This document shows positions 36,417-47,769 of a stretch of 64,000 nucleotides of DNA, one piece after another (positions within the stretch are counted from its first letter, which is position 1; each line of letters starts with the position of its first letter). Location of the stretch: NCBI GenBank assembly GCA_951213105.1, contig OX578138.1:96625114-96689113 (forward strand), in the 5' to 3' direction. The DNA is from Amaurobius ferox (taxonomy: Eukaryota > Arthropoda > Arachnida > Araneae > Amaurobiidae). The translations under genes were made by a program, and so were the position numbers. The notes under the pieces are model-generated. The model was given only the letters and a program-made list of their open reading frames with translations. It was not told the origin of the DNA and did no database searches.

Positions 36417-37281
36417 CAGAAGTCAAAATCACTGTCATTTAAACTGACCGAGGGGCTTCGGCCGAGTCAAAATTATAAAAATAGACCAAAGTCCCAAATA
36501 AGTAATACAAGCGACAACGCGAAAATTACATACGGATACGAGAGTGGAAATGAAAATTATGAAAGGGAGGTTCGCACGCGTAGCCCAGGTCCCAAATGTA
36601 AAGCACAGCAAAAATATATACAAGAAAATATAAATGACATTCAAAAAATAAATAGTATGAAAAACATGCAAAAATATACCCATGTCCCCTGTCCGAAGGT
36701 TGAGATATTGGATATTTCAGCTTCAATGGCGCAGCCCGGATGGGTGAAGTTCGATAAAGAGTTTGTCCAAAAACTAAAATGTGAGGCAAATATTAATAAA
36801 AAAAAAATTGAGGAAAATAAATGTGTAGAAAATAATAAAATAAAAATCATGATTAATAATGAAAATACAGGAGTTAAAGAAATTATTAAAAATAAAAAGT
36901 GATGCGTGCAATGCAAAAATAAATTTAAATGATGAGTACAAAAATGAAATTAACTCAAAATCGACTCAGATCGATAATAAAAAGTATGATGAAATTAAGG
37001 AAAATAATTGTAAAGTTTCGCAAATTGATACACAAAATATTGAAGGTAACCATGTTAATGACTATACTGTTTCAACTGATAAAAATAACAAAAATGTTGA
37101 TGCAGAAAATGATTTTAAAATTGTGACTAGTGCAAACACGCCAATTGTCACACAAAATGAAGTAAAAGGCATATTTGAATTTAATGAACATATTAAAAAT
37201 GGTTATTATGACAGTCAAAAAATCGCACAGGTCGATAAGGTCAATTTTCCTAAAAATGAAAAGGTTAATGATTTTGCTTAA
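36417..37281 (+). pseudogene. Asn/Lys-rich continuation of the gag-like region
   Basis: Two frames cover this part. One is open from 36417 to 36902 (about 160 codons, containing YTHVPCPKVEILDIS) and then a different frame runs 36859-37281, rich in Asn, Lys, Asp and Ile. The switch at about 36880-36900 points to a frameshift. I do not recognise a domain; low-complexity linkers between gag and protease are common in such elements. It may be only the decayed linker of the same polyprotein. Confidence 0.45.
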
Positions 37282-37299
37282 AAATAATGTGTTAATAAA

Positions 37300-37560
37300 G
37301 AATCAAATCTTGACGTCCAGGTCTATGTCACGCTCGCACGCAGGATTGCTTTGCAGCCAGGTCAGTTGATTGCAGAACAATTCGATTTAGATCTGGAAAT
37401 TCAGGGTAAAAAAGTGATCTTTATCCTCACAAAACACGCAAAAGTATTTTTTCCATTTGGTGCAATTCGAACTACAATAAAAAATAACAAAATTGATATT
37501 GTGATAAGTAATCAAAAGAAAGTTAAAATTACGTTCAATAAAAATATAAGAGAACTTAAA
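37300..37560 (+). pseudogene. Possible retropepsin remnant
   Basis: In one frame LQPGQLIAEQFDLDLEIQGK is followed by KVIFILTKHAKVFFPFGAI. The layout resembles the start of retroviral-type aspartic proteases (ligand-binding strand, then FxxDTGA, then a V.FP turn), but the catalytic Asp-Thr-Gly position reads Thr-Lys-His. If the assignment is right the enzyme is dead. No reverse transcriptase, RNase H or integrase follows; repeat X copy C starts at 37536. The family call is weak. Confidence 0.3.
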
Positions 37561-38509
37561 TTAATGATTGACTTTATTTATCATTACGTTACTTTGTACG
37601 TTGTGTTTGCAATAACCCTCCAATAATTTATCATTAACTTATCTATCTTTATCTCTTAACATGGCCTTAAATTCATACATAGTGGATTTATTAATTAAAT
37701 TGTACATTGCTTTATTGTGCCGATATAAACCCTCCAATTATTTACTTTGCGTGAGTCCTGTAAAGTAATTATTAATTATTATAATACTCATTGACTGCAC
37801 CATTTAAACTTTAACAATAAAATATTTATTAACAACATCATCACTTATTCATTCATTACACAATTAATTATTAGTTTTGGCGGGGGAACACGTGAGACCA
37901 CTTAATTTGCATAAACGTTTCGAGACCTAAAGTTATTTGAGGAACACATACCCCCAAAGCTGTCTTGGACTGTGATCATATATCAAAATGCTGGCAGCAG
38001 TATTTCGTACTCGCCATAAGTATCGGTGTGTGGCTCCTTCTCGTACTCTGATTGTACTCACACATCAATAGATCTCCATTATTTTGGAACCTCTACGGAG
38101 CACTCTACATTTCTAGTCGTCTTTATGTCATAATGTCGGGCAAGTATCAGAACAAGTCTTCGTTGTTGTGTCGTTATTAAGTCATCACTGCGTCTGCTTC
38201 TAATGTCCGTCCTCGGTCACAAGTTGTGGTTCCCTTTTTCCCTTGGGGGTGTCACTCCTCCTTTGCTTTCATTTGCAGCATTCAGTGTGACGTAACAAGA
38301 AGTTTCTCCATTGGGTACTCATTTTACCAATGGAATCATTCCACATCCTCGTACGGGCCCCCCTCTATCTTGACACTCCTAAATTTATGGTTTGCTGTAA
38401 ACCTCGATGCCACTCAGACTGGCATTATTGTCCGAAATTTCGAATCAATAAGTAACTGGCATGAACCTGTCTCACCAAAACACATGTGAGATCTATTTCT
38501 GATCTCACA
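37536..38509 (+). repeat. Long repeat X, copy C (complete)
   Basis: About 974 bp from ATAAAAATATAAGAGAACTT to the terminal hairpin TGTGAGATC...GATCTCACA. It is the inverted partner of copy B across the gag-like region. GGGCC lies just outside both outer ends (34511-34515, then ATA before copy B; 38510-38514 after copy C), a possible short target duplication. Several open frames inside it have no motif. Confidence 0.85.
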
Positions 38510-38819
38510 GGGCCTAGTAAAAGTACATAGAAAACCAAAATAAATCAAAATTTAAACAAACCGAAAAGTTTGAAATTAAGTATAAAAAAAATCCTCAATA
38601 CACGGTTGAAAGACTTCCTGTTCCATATCAAGTAGTAAAAATTTGCTTTGTATGGAGAACGCAGATGGGTAAATTAGAAAAATCGGATACAGCAAAATAA
38701 TCATTTCAAATTGGAAATTGAATATTCATTTATACGAAAGGCATTTCGAAGTCAAAATAGAACATTGCTCTTTACAGCTTTCATCTGCTGATTTCAGCCG
38801 TTGTATGTAATATATAATA

Positions 38820-39633
38820 CTAGCAGCGATTACCCGGCGTTGCTCGGGATTTACCATGTAAAACTATGATAAAAATTACACAGGAAAATATAGGGCCGAT
38901 TGTGATATATTACCGCTGAATGTTTCATCGCATTTTAGATATGTTTATATAAAATTAAAGTTGGAAAGAGTGTCACAATCAATGCTTTATGCATGATTGA
39001 TCTTTCTTGTGATTTCTTAATACTTTTCGTTGTTGGGTTAGCCTGTGAGAAATAAACCATCATGATAGTTTCCATTTAAATTCATATCTCAAATCTGACA
39101 TTTTTTTCAAAACTGTCTAATACGTTCAATAAATTCCCACAAAACTCAGTGTTGAGTAAGCCTGTGAGAAATACACCATGGTAATAGTTTCCATTTAAAT
39201 TCATATCTCAAACCTGCGATTTTCAAAATTGTCTAATACGTTCAATAAACACCCACAAAACTCAGTGTTGAGTAAGCCTGTGAGAAATGCACCATGGTGA
39301 AAATTTCCATTTAAATTCATATCTCAAACCTGCGATTTTCAAAAGTGTCTAATATGTTCAATAAACTCCCACTAAACTTAGAGATTTAATTGACTTTCAC
39401 GTTTTAAACCAACAATGTCCAACCTTTTTCGTTGTGAATCATGGAGTTAGAGAGTAGAACTCCTAGGAAAAAGTGTCGTTTTTCACTAATATCTCGAGAA
39501 CCACTGGTCGAAGAAACTCGAAACATGACCTATGTTTTTATGGGGTGATTTTAAGACTACCAAGACAAATTTCATGAAATTCGGTTCCCCAGTTCTGGTG
39601 GATCATACATACACACTTTTCTTTTTTTATAGA
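38820..39633 (-). mobile_element. Helitron-like element, complete copy
   Basis: On the minus strand it starts A|TCTATAAAAAAAGAAAAG with TGTGTATGTATG and carries repeated CACAGGCTTACTCAACACTG-type blocks. It ends with the hairpin CCCGAGCAACGCCGGG, TAATCGCTG and CTAG|T. Flanks are A at 38819 and T at 39634. It belongs to the same subfamily as 8022-8802. No coding. Confidence 0.75.
38925..39012 (-). repeat. Family D fragment captured in the Helitron-like element
   Basis: CGCATTTTAGATATGTTTAT to CAATGCTTTATGCATGATTG and ATCTTTCTTGT match the right end of family D (for example 32408-32508) almost base for base, although both sides are Helitron-like sequence. Confidence 0.75.
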
Positions 39634-39787
39634 TATAAATAATTTGTGTTTAACTCCTTAAATGGCAAACTACGATCATGATACGAGGAAACAGAGTATT
39701 AGCTTCAGTCAGGCTTCAATATATATAAAAAAATCTGTTCGGGCCGCTTCCGGCCCTGCTTTGAGAGTTTTCTGGCCTCGGTGGGTC

Positions 39788-39832
39788 GTTGTTGTTGAGA
39801 CCCAGACCTTCCGACCTACCAGAAAACGCCTG
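39788..39832 (-). mobile_element. SINE/LINE tail-only insertion
   Basis: On the minus strand TTTTCTGGTAGGTCGGAAGG, TCTGGGTCTCAACAACAAC is the last part of the SINE tail. GTGGGTCGT occurs on both sides (about 39781 and 39834), a probable 9-bp target duplication, so this is another heavily 5'-truncated copy. Confidence 0.7.
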
Positions 39833-39834
39833 TG

Positions 39835-41333
39835 TGGGTCGTATCAAATCTAAATATTTTCGGACTGAGCCAGGTAAAATTTTTAAAATTAAACCCATGT
39901 AGTCCTCTAACATGAAAATCCCCTGATTCACGGACAACGTGAGCTTGTAGAAATGTTCTTACATCCCTACAAAAATCCGTGATGCAACTGTCACTGAAAA
40001 TGCACTTTATTAGCAGACCATTGTTGCAGCCTTATGAGTGATGCTTCAAAAATGCTCATTACAAGCGATAGACAAACTGGAGAGGATTCTCACATACGAA
40101 ATTTGTAAAACTTGTATTATGGTTATTGTAAAATGTACAGTTACTGTAGTGTTTTTACGGCCATTTTAATATTCAGAAGACCAAGCAACATAAAGGTAAA
40201 TTGGTGTAATCTCAAATACATGCAAAAACTCAATATATGATGTCCAGCGTAATTAAAAAGCTAATTGCTTTGCAATACGTAAAGTTAATAAAAAATGTCT
40301 ATAAAGTTAATAAAAAATCGATCATAAGATGCCTGCAAAATGAATGGGTATCGTAATGAGGTAGCCAGATTTCACCAATCATAAACATAAATATCTTACA
40401 CTAATTAGGTATATAAATAATTCCTCTAAAGCAATTAAAATTAATTAATGTTTGATCAAAAAAACTATGTTTTCAGAGCACGAGTTTTAGATGTTTATTT
40501 GTTACTTTTTATTTTTAATTATAAAATATGTTTAAGTTACTTTGTAAAGTTTCAATATGAAGGATATTTAAGAAATACTCGCATGCATAACGAGTGTTTT
40601 CTAAAATCGAGTATTCATCTTTATACAATAGGAATATTAATTGAATAAGATTTAATTAGCGATACAGAAATAATTATTCAAAAGTAAAAATCAATTAATT
40701 TTCTCAAGTAATGCACTTTAAAACATTTAATTAATACGTTTCAATGGGTAATTAAATTTTACTCCACGAGCTTTTTTTTTTCATCATTATTCATTATTTG
40801 CTTAGGCAAGAGATATCAGGTATAATTTTAATTATGATCGTACCATCAGTAATTTAAAATGATTTGTGATATAGTTTCGAAGTAGAATAACGGATAAAGC
40901 AATTTTTCTTTCTAAATTGGTTTTTTAAATGTAATTGCGCATAAACAAAATAAGCGCGTTGAAAAGAGATGAAATGCTTACTTATATGCAGAATGTTTAT
41001 AAGATAAACAATTGAAAGGACGAAACCCCACTCGACTCTCTCATGAATCCGTATTAAATACACTTATATCATTATCAGTAAAGCCTGGAAGATGCAAAAT
41101 ACCCTGAAAGGCTATTTTCTTATTTGTGTTTTCACTAACTTAAAGAAGACGCCTTTTAATGATTTTAATATCTATTTTTGTTTATATGAGCCTCAATTAA
41201 TGATTTATATTGACATCCTTTTTTTTCCTAAAAATTGAGTATAGTGTGCCTCAAATCAACTTTATAATACCAGAACAGCCTTTCTCTTATAGCAGGCCTT
41301 CCTTTAAACAGCTTATCGTGTAACAAGGAAATC
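39835..41333. other. No gene recognised
   Basis: AT-rich. Short frames at 40448-40648 and 40854-41063 have no motif and biased Phe/Tyr/Ile content typical of AT-rich chance frames. Confidence 0.4.
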
Positions 41334-41555
41334 TTCTTTTAACAAGAAAAATTTTTTTTTAACGATAAACCTTTTTTTTAACAAAAAACCTTTATTTTAA
41401 GAAAAAACCTTTCTTTTAACAAAAAACCTTTCTTTCAACAAGAAACATTTCTTTTAACAAGAAATCTTTCTTTTAACAAGAAACCTTTCTTTTAATAAGA
41501 AACCTTTCTTTTAACAAAAAACCTTTCTTTTAACAAGAAACCTTTCTTTTAACAT
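41334..41555. repeat. About 20-bp tandem repeat, roughly 11 copies
   Basis: AACCTTTCTTTTAACAAGAA-type units. Purine and pyrimidine blocks alternate on each strand, and copies differ by single bases (AAGAA / AAAAA). Confidence 0.92.
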
Positions 41556-41888
41556 CCGTATTTATGTTCCATTTGTTGACAATTATAGCATGTTGCCCTT
41601 TGTTTTAAAGAGTTTAAAAAAATACGTCGATAGATTCCCAGATTGGTAATGTACCGGGTTGAGTAGTGGCTAATGAAGTCACGAGCACAAATATTTTATC
41701 GCAGCTATTTGTCACTACAATGATTGAAACTAAGTTATATGATCATTGAGCCAAAAATAGCGCATTTTATGCATAATTAGGTCAAATTTTGACCTATGCA
41801 TTCATGTACAAAAATATAATATTTTAAATACATTTCGTAATTTTCACTGTGACTTAAAATACTTCTATCTAACTCTATATTCATTTTC

Positions 41889-43222
41889 ACTTTCCCTGCA
41901 ATACATGGTAATGTATAGGGAACGTATTGGAATCAAGTCGAAAATCCCAACTCGAGTTTTCGACGGATCTACACGTTTCGAGACCTCTAGAATACGAAAA
42001 AACTATTTTTAGCATGGCGTCTGTGTGTGTGTCTGTGTGTCTGTCTGTGTGTCCGCGTGTCTGTGCAATGTATGTATCCACTAAAACTCAAAAACTTATG
42101 AACCGAATTTCAAAAAATTTGGTAGGTAAGTCACTTGGATATGACCCTGGTGCTAATTAGCTTTTGGTACGATTCGTAAAAACAGAACCCGTCTTTTTTG
42201 GCGAAATGGTCCATAAAAATTTCATATATTCACTCTAGCTAAAATACTAATTCACCAAATTTCACAAAATTTTGTAGATAAGTTATTTGTGGGATACTCT
42301 GGTGCTGATTAGATTTTGGTATTAATCGGAAAAGAACAACCTGCCTTTTTTTACGAAATGGCCTGCAAAAATGTCATGTATCCACTCTAGCTAAAATACT
42401 AATTGACCAAATTTCACAAAATTTTGTAGATAAGTTATTTGTGGGATACTCTGGTACTGATTAGATTTTGGTATTATTTGAAAAAAAAAAACCTGCCTTT
42501 TCTTGCGAAATGACCCTCAAAAATCGAACGAAAAAACTATTTGTAGCGTGACGTCTCTGTGTGTGTGTCTGTGTGTCTGTCTGTGAAATGTATGTATCCA
42601 TTCTACCTCAAAACCTAATGGATCGAATTTCATAAAATTTGATAGGTAAGTCACTTGGATGTGACCCTGGTGCTGATTTGTTTTTGGTACGATTCGTAAA
42701 AACAGAACCCGCCTTTTTTTGCGAAATGGCCCGTAAATATTCCATTTATCCGCTCTAGCCAAAATACTAATTGACCAACCAAATTTCACAGAATTTGGTA
42801 GATAAGCTGCGTTTGAGACACTCTGGTGCTGATTAGATTTTTGTGCGATTCGGAAAAGAAGAACCTGCCCTTTTTTACGAAATGACCCGCCAAAATCTAA
42901 AAAAAAGACTAAGTAGTGTATGTTCAAATGTATCATTTAAATTCTTGTTTTATACGCAATTCTTGAAGAGGAAAATAATATAACACAATCCATTATACTT
43001 TAGGACTAACCGTTCTCAAGATATTTCAGATTTCTTGCATTTTTGTTACGCCGATTTCGAGAAAATGTCCAATTACCAAATAAAAACAAAAATTGACTTA
43101 AAAATACAAATTTAGTGTTATTTGGTTCAATTAAACTGCATCTAAGGAATTACTAAAGAAATAAAGAAAATGTGAATTTGAGTTTGCAGGGAAAGTCATG
43201 TGCTGCCCACATCAGATTTTTT
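41889..43222 (+). repeat. Family F1 repeat, full-length copy with internal duplication
   Basis: It starts ACTTTCCCTGCAATACATGG and ends TTTGCAGGGAAAGT plus CATGTGCTGCCCACATCAG and a T run, so the ends are inverted repeats of about 13 bases. The interior block (GTGACGTCT, TG tract, 'GTATGTATCCA', 'AATTTCACAAAATTTTG') occurs at least twice (41.99-42.53 and 42.53-42.89 kb). The minus-strand 139-codon frame follows this duplicated block and shows no motif. Confidence 0.85.
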
Positions 43223-43915
43223 GTTAACAAAACCAGATAAAAAGATTTGTGAAAACTCATTAATATTTGTTGCAGCTATTGTGAACAAGTGTTGTATGTT
43301 GTCTTATTTCCTTTTCTGATGCAAGTAGCTATATTCTTTTCTTAAATCGGTAATTATTTTTTATGTGAATAACATCTATGTCTGGCGTATCTAAGGCGAA
43401 AATCAAAGAATTAAGAAAAATGCAAAATCTTTAGATGCTTATATCTCCAAACCCTATAAACGAAACTGTATATATATTATTTTAGGTGCCATCAAATTCC
43501 TTAATTGTATTGTTTATTTATTTATTTTATTGTTCTGAGATATTTTTTCTTGCAATTTTCTGCTGTTCGTTTCACCGCCTCATACTTTCTTGATTCTTTT
43601 AGCTTTATTATTAGTTTTCCAGTTTGGCAACACATATCTTCCTGAATTGAGTATTTTTCTACAGACAGCAATATCCCTACATCTGTTCTAATGACTGTGC
43701 TGTCTCACTAACCCTGACGACAAAGGCTCTTTTTAACACTTTACAACATAGTTGAAAAGTGTTTATGACTTTCTTCATTCTGACTGTCTGTCCATTTGCA
43801 CGATAACTATAGTAAAAAATGAATTTATCAAAGTGAAATTTTAGTAGAATAATATCACCCAATTAGTTTCAGATTGAACTCGGGTTTTGAAAAAATTAAA
43901 TACATTGAAACCTAT

Positions 43916-44281
43916 CCCTAACAGCATGTTTTTTCACAGTGACGTAAGATTTACGTCACACTGTGACTTTGGGACGTCAGAGGACGTCGCAATACGTCTC
44001 GGCAATGTCATATTGATGCTACAGAGAAGACATTTTGGTCATTTTCATGGTGGTTTGTGACGCCGTATATTAATTTGCTTGTGACGTCATATTGTAATGT
44101 CGTCACATTGTTACGTGTTTATTTAATTGTGGGAACGTCACAGAATATAGTCACAATGAAGTCACAAAGTTACTAATACGTAACGTCGCATAGAAGTCAT
44201 ACATATAATGTCACATTGTGACATAGGTATCACGTGACAACAACGTCACTGTTACACATATGACGATCTTTGGTGTGAGAG
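43916..44281. mobile_element. TGACGT-rich TIR element (MITE-like), copy 2
   Basis: Inverse orientation to the copy at 23465. It starts CCCTAACAGCATG and ends CGATCTTTGGTGTGAGAG. The near-perfect hairpin CACAGTGACGTAA / TTACGTCACACTGTG lies just inside the left end. AT flanks both sides within the interrupted family D sequence (CCTAT before, ATGGGATCTA after), suggesting a 2-bp target duplication. Confidence 0.85.
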
Positions 44282-44940
44282 ATGGGATCTAATTTTTCAA
44301 ACATTTTTTAAGCAAATTTAAAATTTACAAACCACTTCCAAAATTTCAGAAAATATTCAAAGTATCCCATAAAATATATAAAAAAAAATTCAGCAAAAGA
44401 TGTTCAGTAGATTTTTAAAAATAAAGTAAAATAATAATTGCACCCATATTATATGAAGAGATCACGTGATCCACTTCAAAATAAAATGTGACTTCCATCT
44501 TTTTTCCAAGTGTCAAAATCGTGATTTTTAAAGTTCTTTTAAATTCATATTTAGTGTTGCATCAGTCCTAAAACCGCTTTATTTTTGCGTAATTCCTACG
44601 CATCTATATACTGTGCCAATGCAATTACAATATTTTTTTAGTTTAAATGATCATCAAACTTTGATTATTTCTACAACGAAGCTTAATTTTAACGTACGCA
44701 GAATGTGAACACAGCAAGCTGTAAGATGAATTGTATAAAAAGTGCTAAACCTTTCAACGCAAAATTATTTAGTTCTGAAGTCTGGAATATAGCTGATATG
44801 AATGAAACATTCATTGATTTTACATAGAGATGCAGACGATTTTATAGTATTGCCTTTTTCGATAAGTTTTAAGCACGGAGTTAGAAAGTACTTTCATCTC
44901 CATGGTTTTAAGCTTTTAAGTTAAATAAATTATTGTAGTA

Positions 44941-45534
44941 CTAGCAGCATACCCTGTCTTCGGACGGAGTATATAATATAAAGAAACTTAAAATTCACAA
45001 TCATGTGCAAATTCCTATAGTATACTAAATGACATTGTTAATCAAATTATTCTGTTAAAATTATCTGTACAGATTACAAAATTATCTTCACGGGCAGATC
45101 TAAAGAATAAAACATCCTGACCTCGTTTGTAAAGAAATTTACAAAAAATATGGAATTGAATCAATTTATGCGAAATGAAAGAGTTGAAATTGTATGGCAC
45201 CTGCACTACTTATATTCGCGAAAATTAGAATACTCGTAATCTTTAAACCTGAGGCAGCATTTGATTCCAATATATGCCAGAATGAAATTGTATGGGAATT
45301 CGTATGGGAAAAATGAAATCGCTAAAAATGTATAAGACGACATAACCATACTACTTATAATGTCGCAGAATAGAAGACATACCCTGGTCTTAGAAATTTG
45401 AAACATGAACTAAATTTTATGTGGGGGGTATTTCAAGGCTACCCACAAAATTTCATTAAATCATGTTCAACCATTATCCCGTGAGGATGAATGAGACAAA
45501 CAGACAGACATATTTTCAATTTTATTTATATAGA
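44941..45534 (-). mobile_element. Helitron-like element, complete copy with readable empty site
   Basis: On the minus strand it starts TCTATATAAATAAAATTG and ends GGGTATGCTGCTAG. The terminal stem-loop is CCGTC CGAA GACAGG, before the last bases. Flanks ...TTGTAGTA | TTGTGATAATTTT join into the uninterrupted family D sequence (compare GCCGTATTGTGATAATTTT at 32382), so it inserted between A and T without duplication. Confidence 0.82.
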
Positions 45535-45839
45535 TTGTGATAATTTTAAGGATATCACCGCTGAATGAAAGGAATATAATAAAAGTTTATGAATTAAATA
45601 TTCACTTATTTTATATAGAGAACCAATCGATTTATATTCCGATGACGTCCTTTGAATAATGTTCATTTTTTTTAGATGAAGTCTCAAGTTTTTAAATATA
45701 ATAATTATTGTAGTATTATGATGATTTTAAAAATATCACCGCTGAATATATCTCATTTTAGAGATGTTTAAATAAAATTGCATTGCAGTCGGAAATGTTT
45801 TCATTATCAATACGTTATGCACGACTGATCTTTCTTGTT

Positions 45840-46775
45840 ACTTTCCTTATATACATAATGTATAAGGAAAGTATTGTGACGGGGTCGAAAATTCGAATTC
45901 GAGTTTTCGACGGGAGAGCACGTTTCAAGCATCCCTGATCACGAATCAAACATTTTTGAAGTGATGTCTGTGTGTGTGTGTGTGGGGAGGGGGGGGGGTC
46001 AGTGAGTTTGTGGAGACGATAACGGACGAACGAATGGACCGATTCGAACAACATTTGGTACAAAAATCACAATCCGAAAACACTGGAAGCCTATTGTTTT
46101 TATACGCAATCGAATGTTCAGAACCGCTTCTAAATTTTCGAGTGAAATTTTGAAAAATCGTCATCAAATCAAAACCGCTAATAAAGTTACGCAAATAGAC
46201 ATTTCTTATGTAATTTTTCATTAGAAAACGATTGACATAAATTTGAGAACGTTAACACGAACCGTTCTCGAGATACTGCACATTTTTCAGAAAAGATATC
46301 AAAAAGTCATGTAAAATAATAAAAAAAATATTTCCTATTGAGAAACATGTTCACTTTTCATATGTAATACCATGTAATAAATTGGGTGACATCATTCTCG
46401 TGGATCTAGCTCGTTCCATTCAAGAAAAAGATACTTTGAGTAATACTTTTATATTTGGACGCCAATAGTCATTTAACTGCTGTAAGAATAACTTATTTCT
46501 TCGTCCGTAACACTTGGCGAGATTTTGGCGACGAATTTGGCTGAATGTCGCCAACATGGCGAGTTTTTGAAATATTGCCAAATTAACTAAAATCTCGCCA
46601 AATGGATAAAAATGACGCTAAATCAATGAAAATGACAACTAGTTGTCAAAAATTCAATATCTTGGAAAGATTATAAGTATCTACTATAAGCAAAACCTAT
46701 TTTTTTTACTGTAAAATTAGTAAATTCATTACATTATATAAGGAAAGTCATGTGTTGCCCACATCAGATTTTTTT
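45840..46775 (+). repeat. Family F2 repeat, full-length copy
   Basis: Starts ACTTTCCTTATATACATAATG, ends CATTATATAAGGAAAGT plus CATGTGTTGCCCACATCAG and a T run. A G run (45983-46000) follows the TG tract. Arrangement is as in 24131-25055. Confidence 0.9.
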
Positions 46776-47769
46776 ACTTTAAAACCGGTTAATACTATTA
46801 TTCACACTGCCTTACGTGGTTGCTAACAAAATATTTTATTTTCCAGATATTGAAATTGGTCCAGATCTACTGGTTGTTGCACTGGGAACAAGATTCAAGT
46901 TTCAGAACTTCTCTTCTAACTGTAGATTTTGTGACTAATTTCATGTAATGTTGTACATTATTTCATAATACTACAACATTTTCAGAAATTGTAAATATGC
47001 ATACACGATCACACAACAACAGATATATATCATCGTTAAAACATACTCCGTTAGAACTTTCAACCATCAGTAACTGTCTAGATCACTCGATCACTCATGG
47101 AATCGAATGTTACTAATTTAATTTGAGAACAGCAAGAACGTTTATTTCGTTACAGAATTTTCAAACGCGGATCGACCAACTACGGATAAATTTAATTTTA
47201 TCCCCATGCTTCCAATGGTATTTTGAAATTGCTTTTCTCTGCTGTTCTCACAAAACAAATGATCTTCTAGGGAATTCAACATTCCATCAGATCATGGTAA
47301 TGACCTAACTTGAAAGTCAGAAAGCATTCAATTTGTATCGTGCTCACAATACCAGTTCGCAATATCGGCCATTTTTGGTCTTAGGCTTGCTATTGTTGAA
47401 TGCTATTGTTGAAGGATATTGTTGAATGCTATTGTTGAATACTTAGGCATGATATTGTTGTGTCATCCGAAGCTGCAGACCTAAGTGTATTAAAGAAACT
47501 AGATTGCTTAATACTTAGGTAGACCGTTACTGTTGAGATCTAGCAAACGGAGGTTCGAAAGCTTGCCTGGACAAGATCAAATATCGAAGGTAAATTCAAC
47601 TACTACATCTTCAAGTAACGTAGTAATTGATTTTGCCATATTATACCAACTTCCAACAGATTAGCACAATATACATGGATGCTTAAAAATGTGCTATTCT
47701 TAAATGTCTTATATATGAGTGCATTAGTAAAGTACTGCCAAACTTGCTTTCTAAAAAAAAATCATTATT
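46776..47769. other. No gene recognised; short ATTGTTGAA repeat
   Basis: TGCTATTGTTGAA recurs four times at about 47385-47460. The 61-codon frame at 47123-47308 has no motif. Confidence 0.45.

Larger units (their letters stand above)
43730..45839 (-). repeat. Family D repeat copy, interrupted twice
   Basis: It has the same landmarks as the other family D copies, from CATAGTTGAAAAGTG at the left to GACTGATCTTTCTTGTT at the right. A TGACGT-rich TIR element (43916-44281) and a Helitron-like element (44941-45534) lie within it, and removing each restores family D sequence. A family F2 copy starts directly at its right end. Confidence 0.8.

Noticed and set aside
35499..37560. Endogenous viral element
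   Set aside because: Only gag, a zinc knuckle and a doubtful protease remnant are visible; nothing envelope-like is present, so a retrotransposon origin is sufficient.
33704..38509. Simple LTR retrotransposon with copies A and C as LTRs
   Set aside because: Copy A is truncated at its 3' end and is separated from gag by an inverted complete copy, so a normal 5' LTR to gag order does not exist here.
42517..42936. 139-codon minus-strand open frame
   Set aside because: Follows the duplicated family F1 unit; the same peptide fragments recur in other F1 copies with stops and there is no protein motif.
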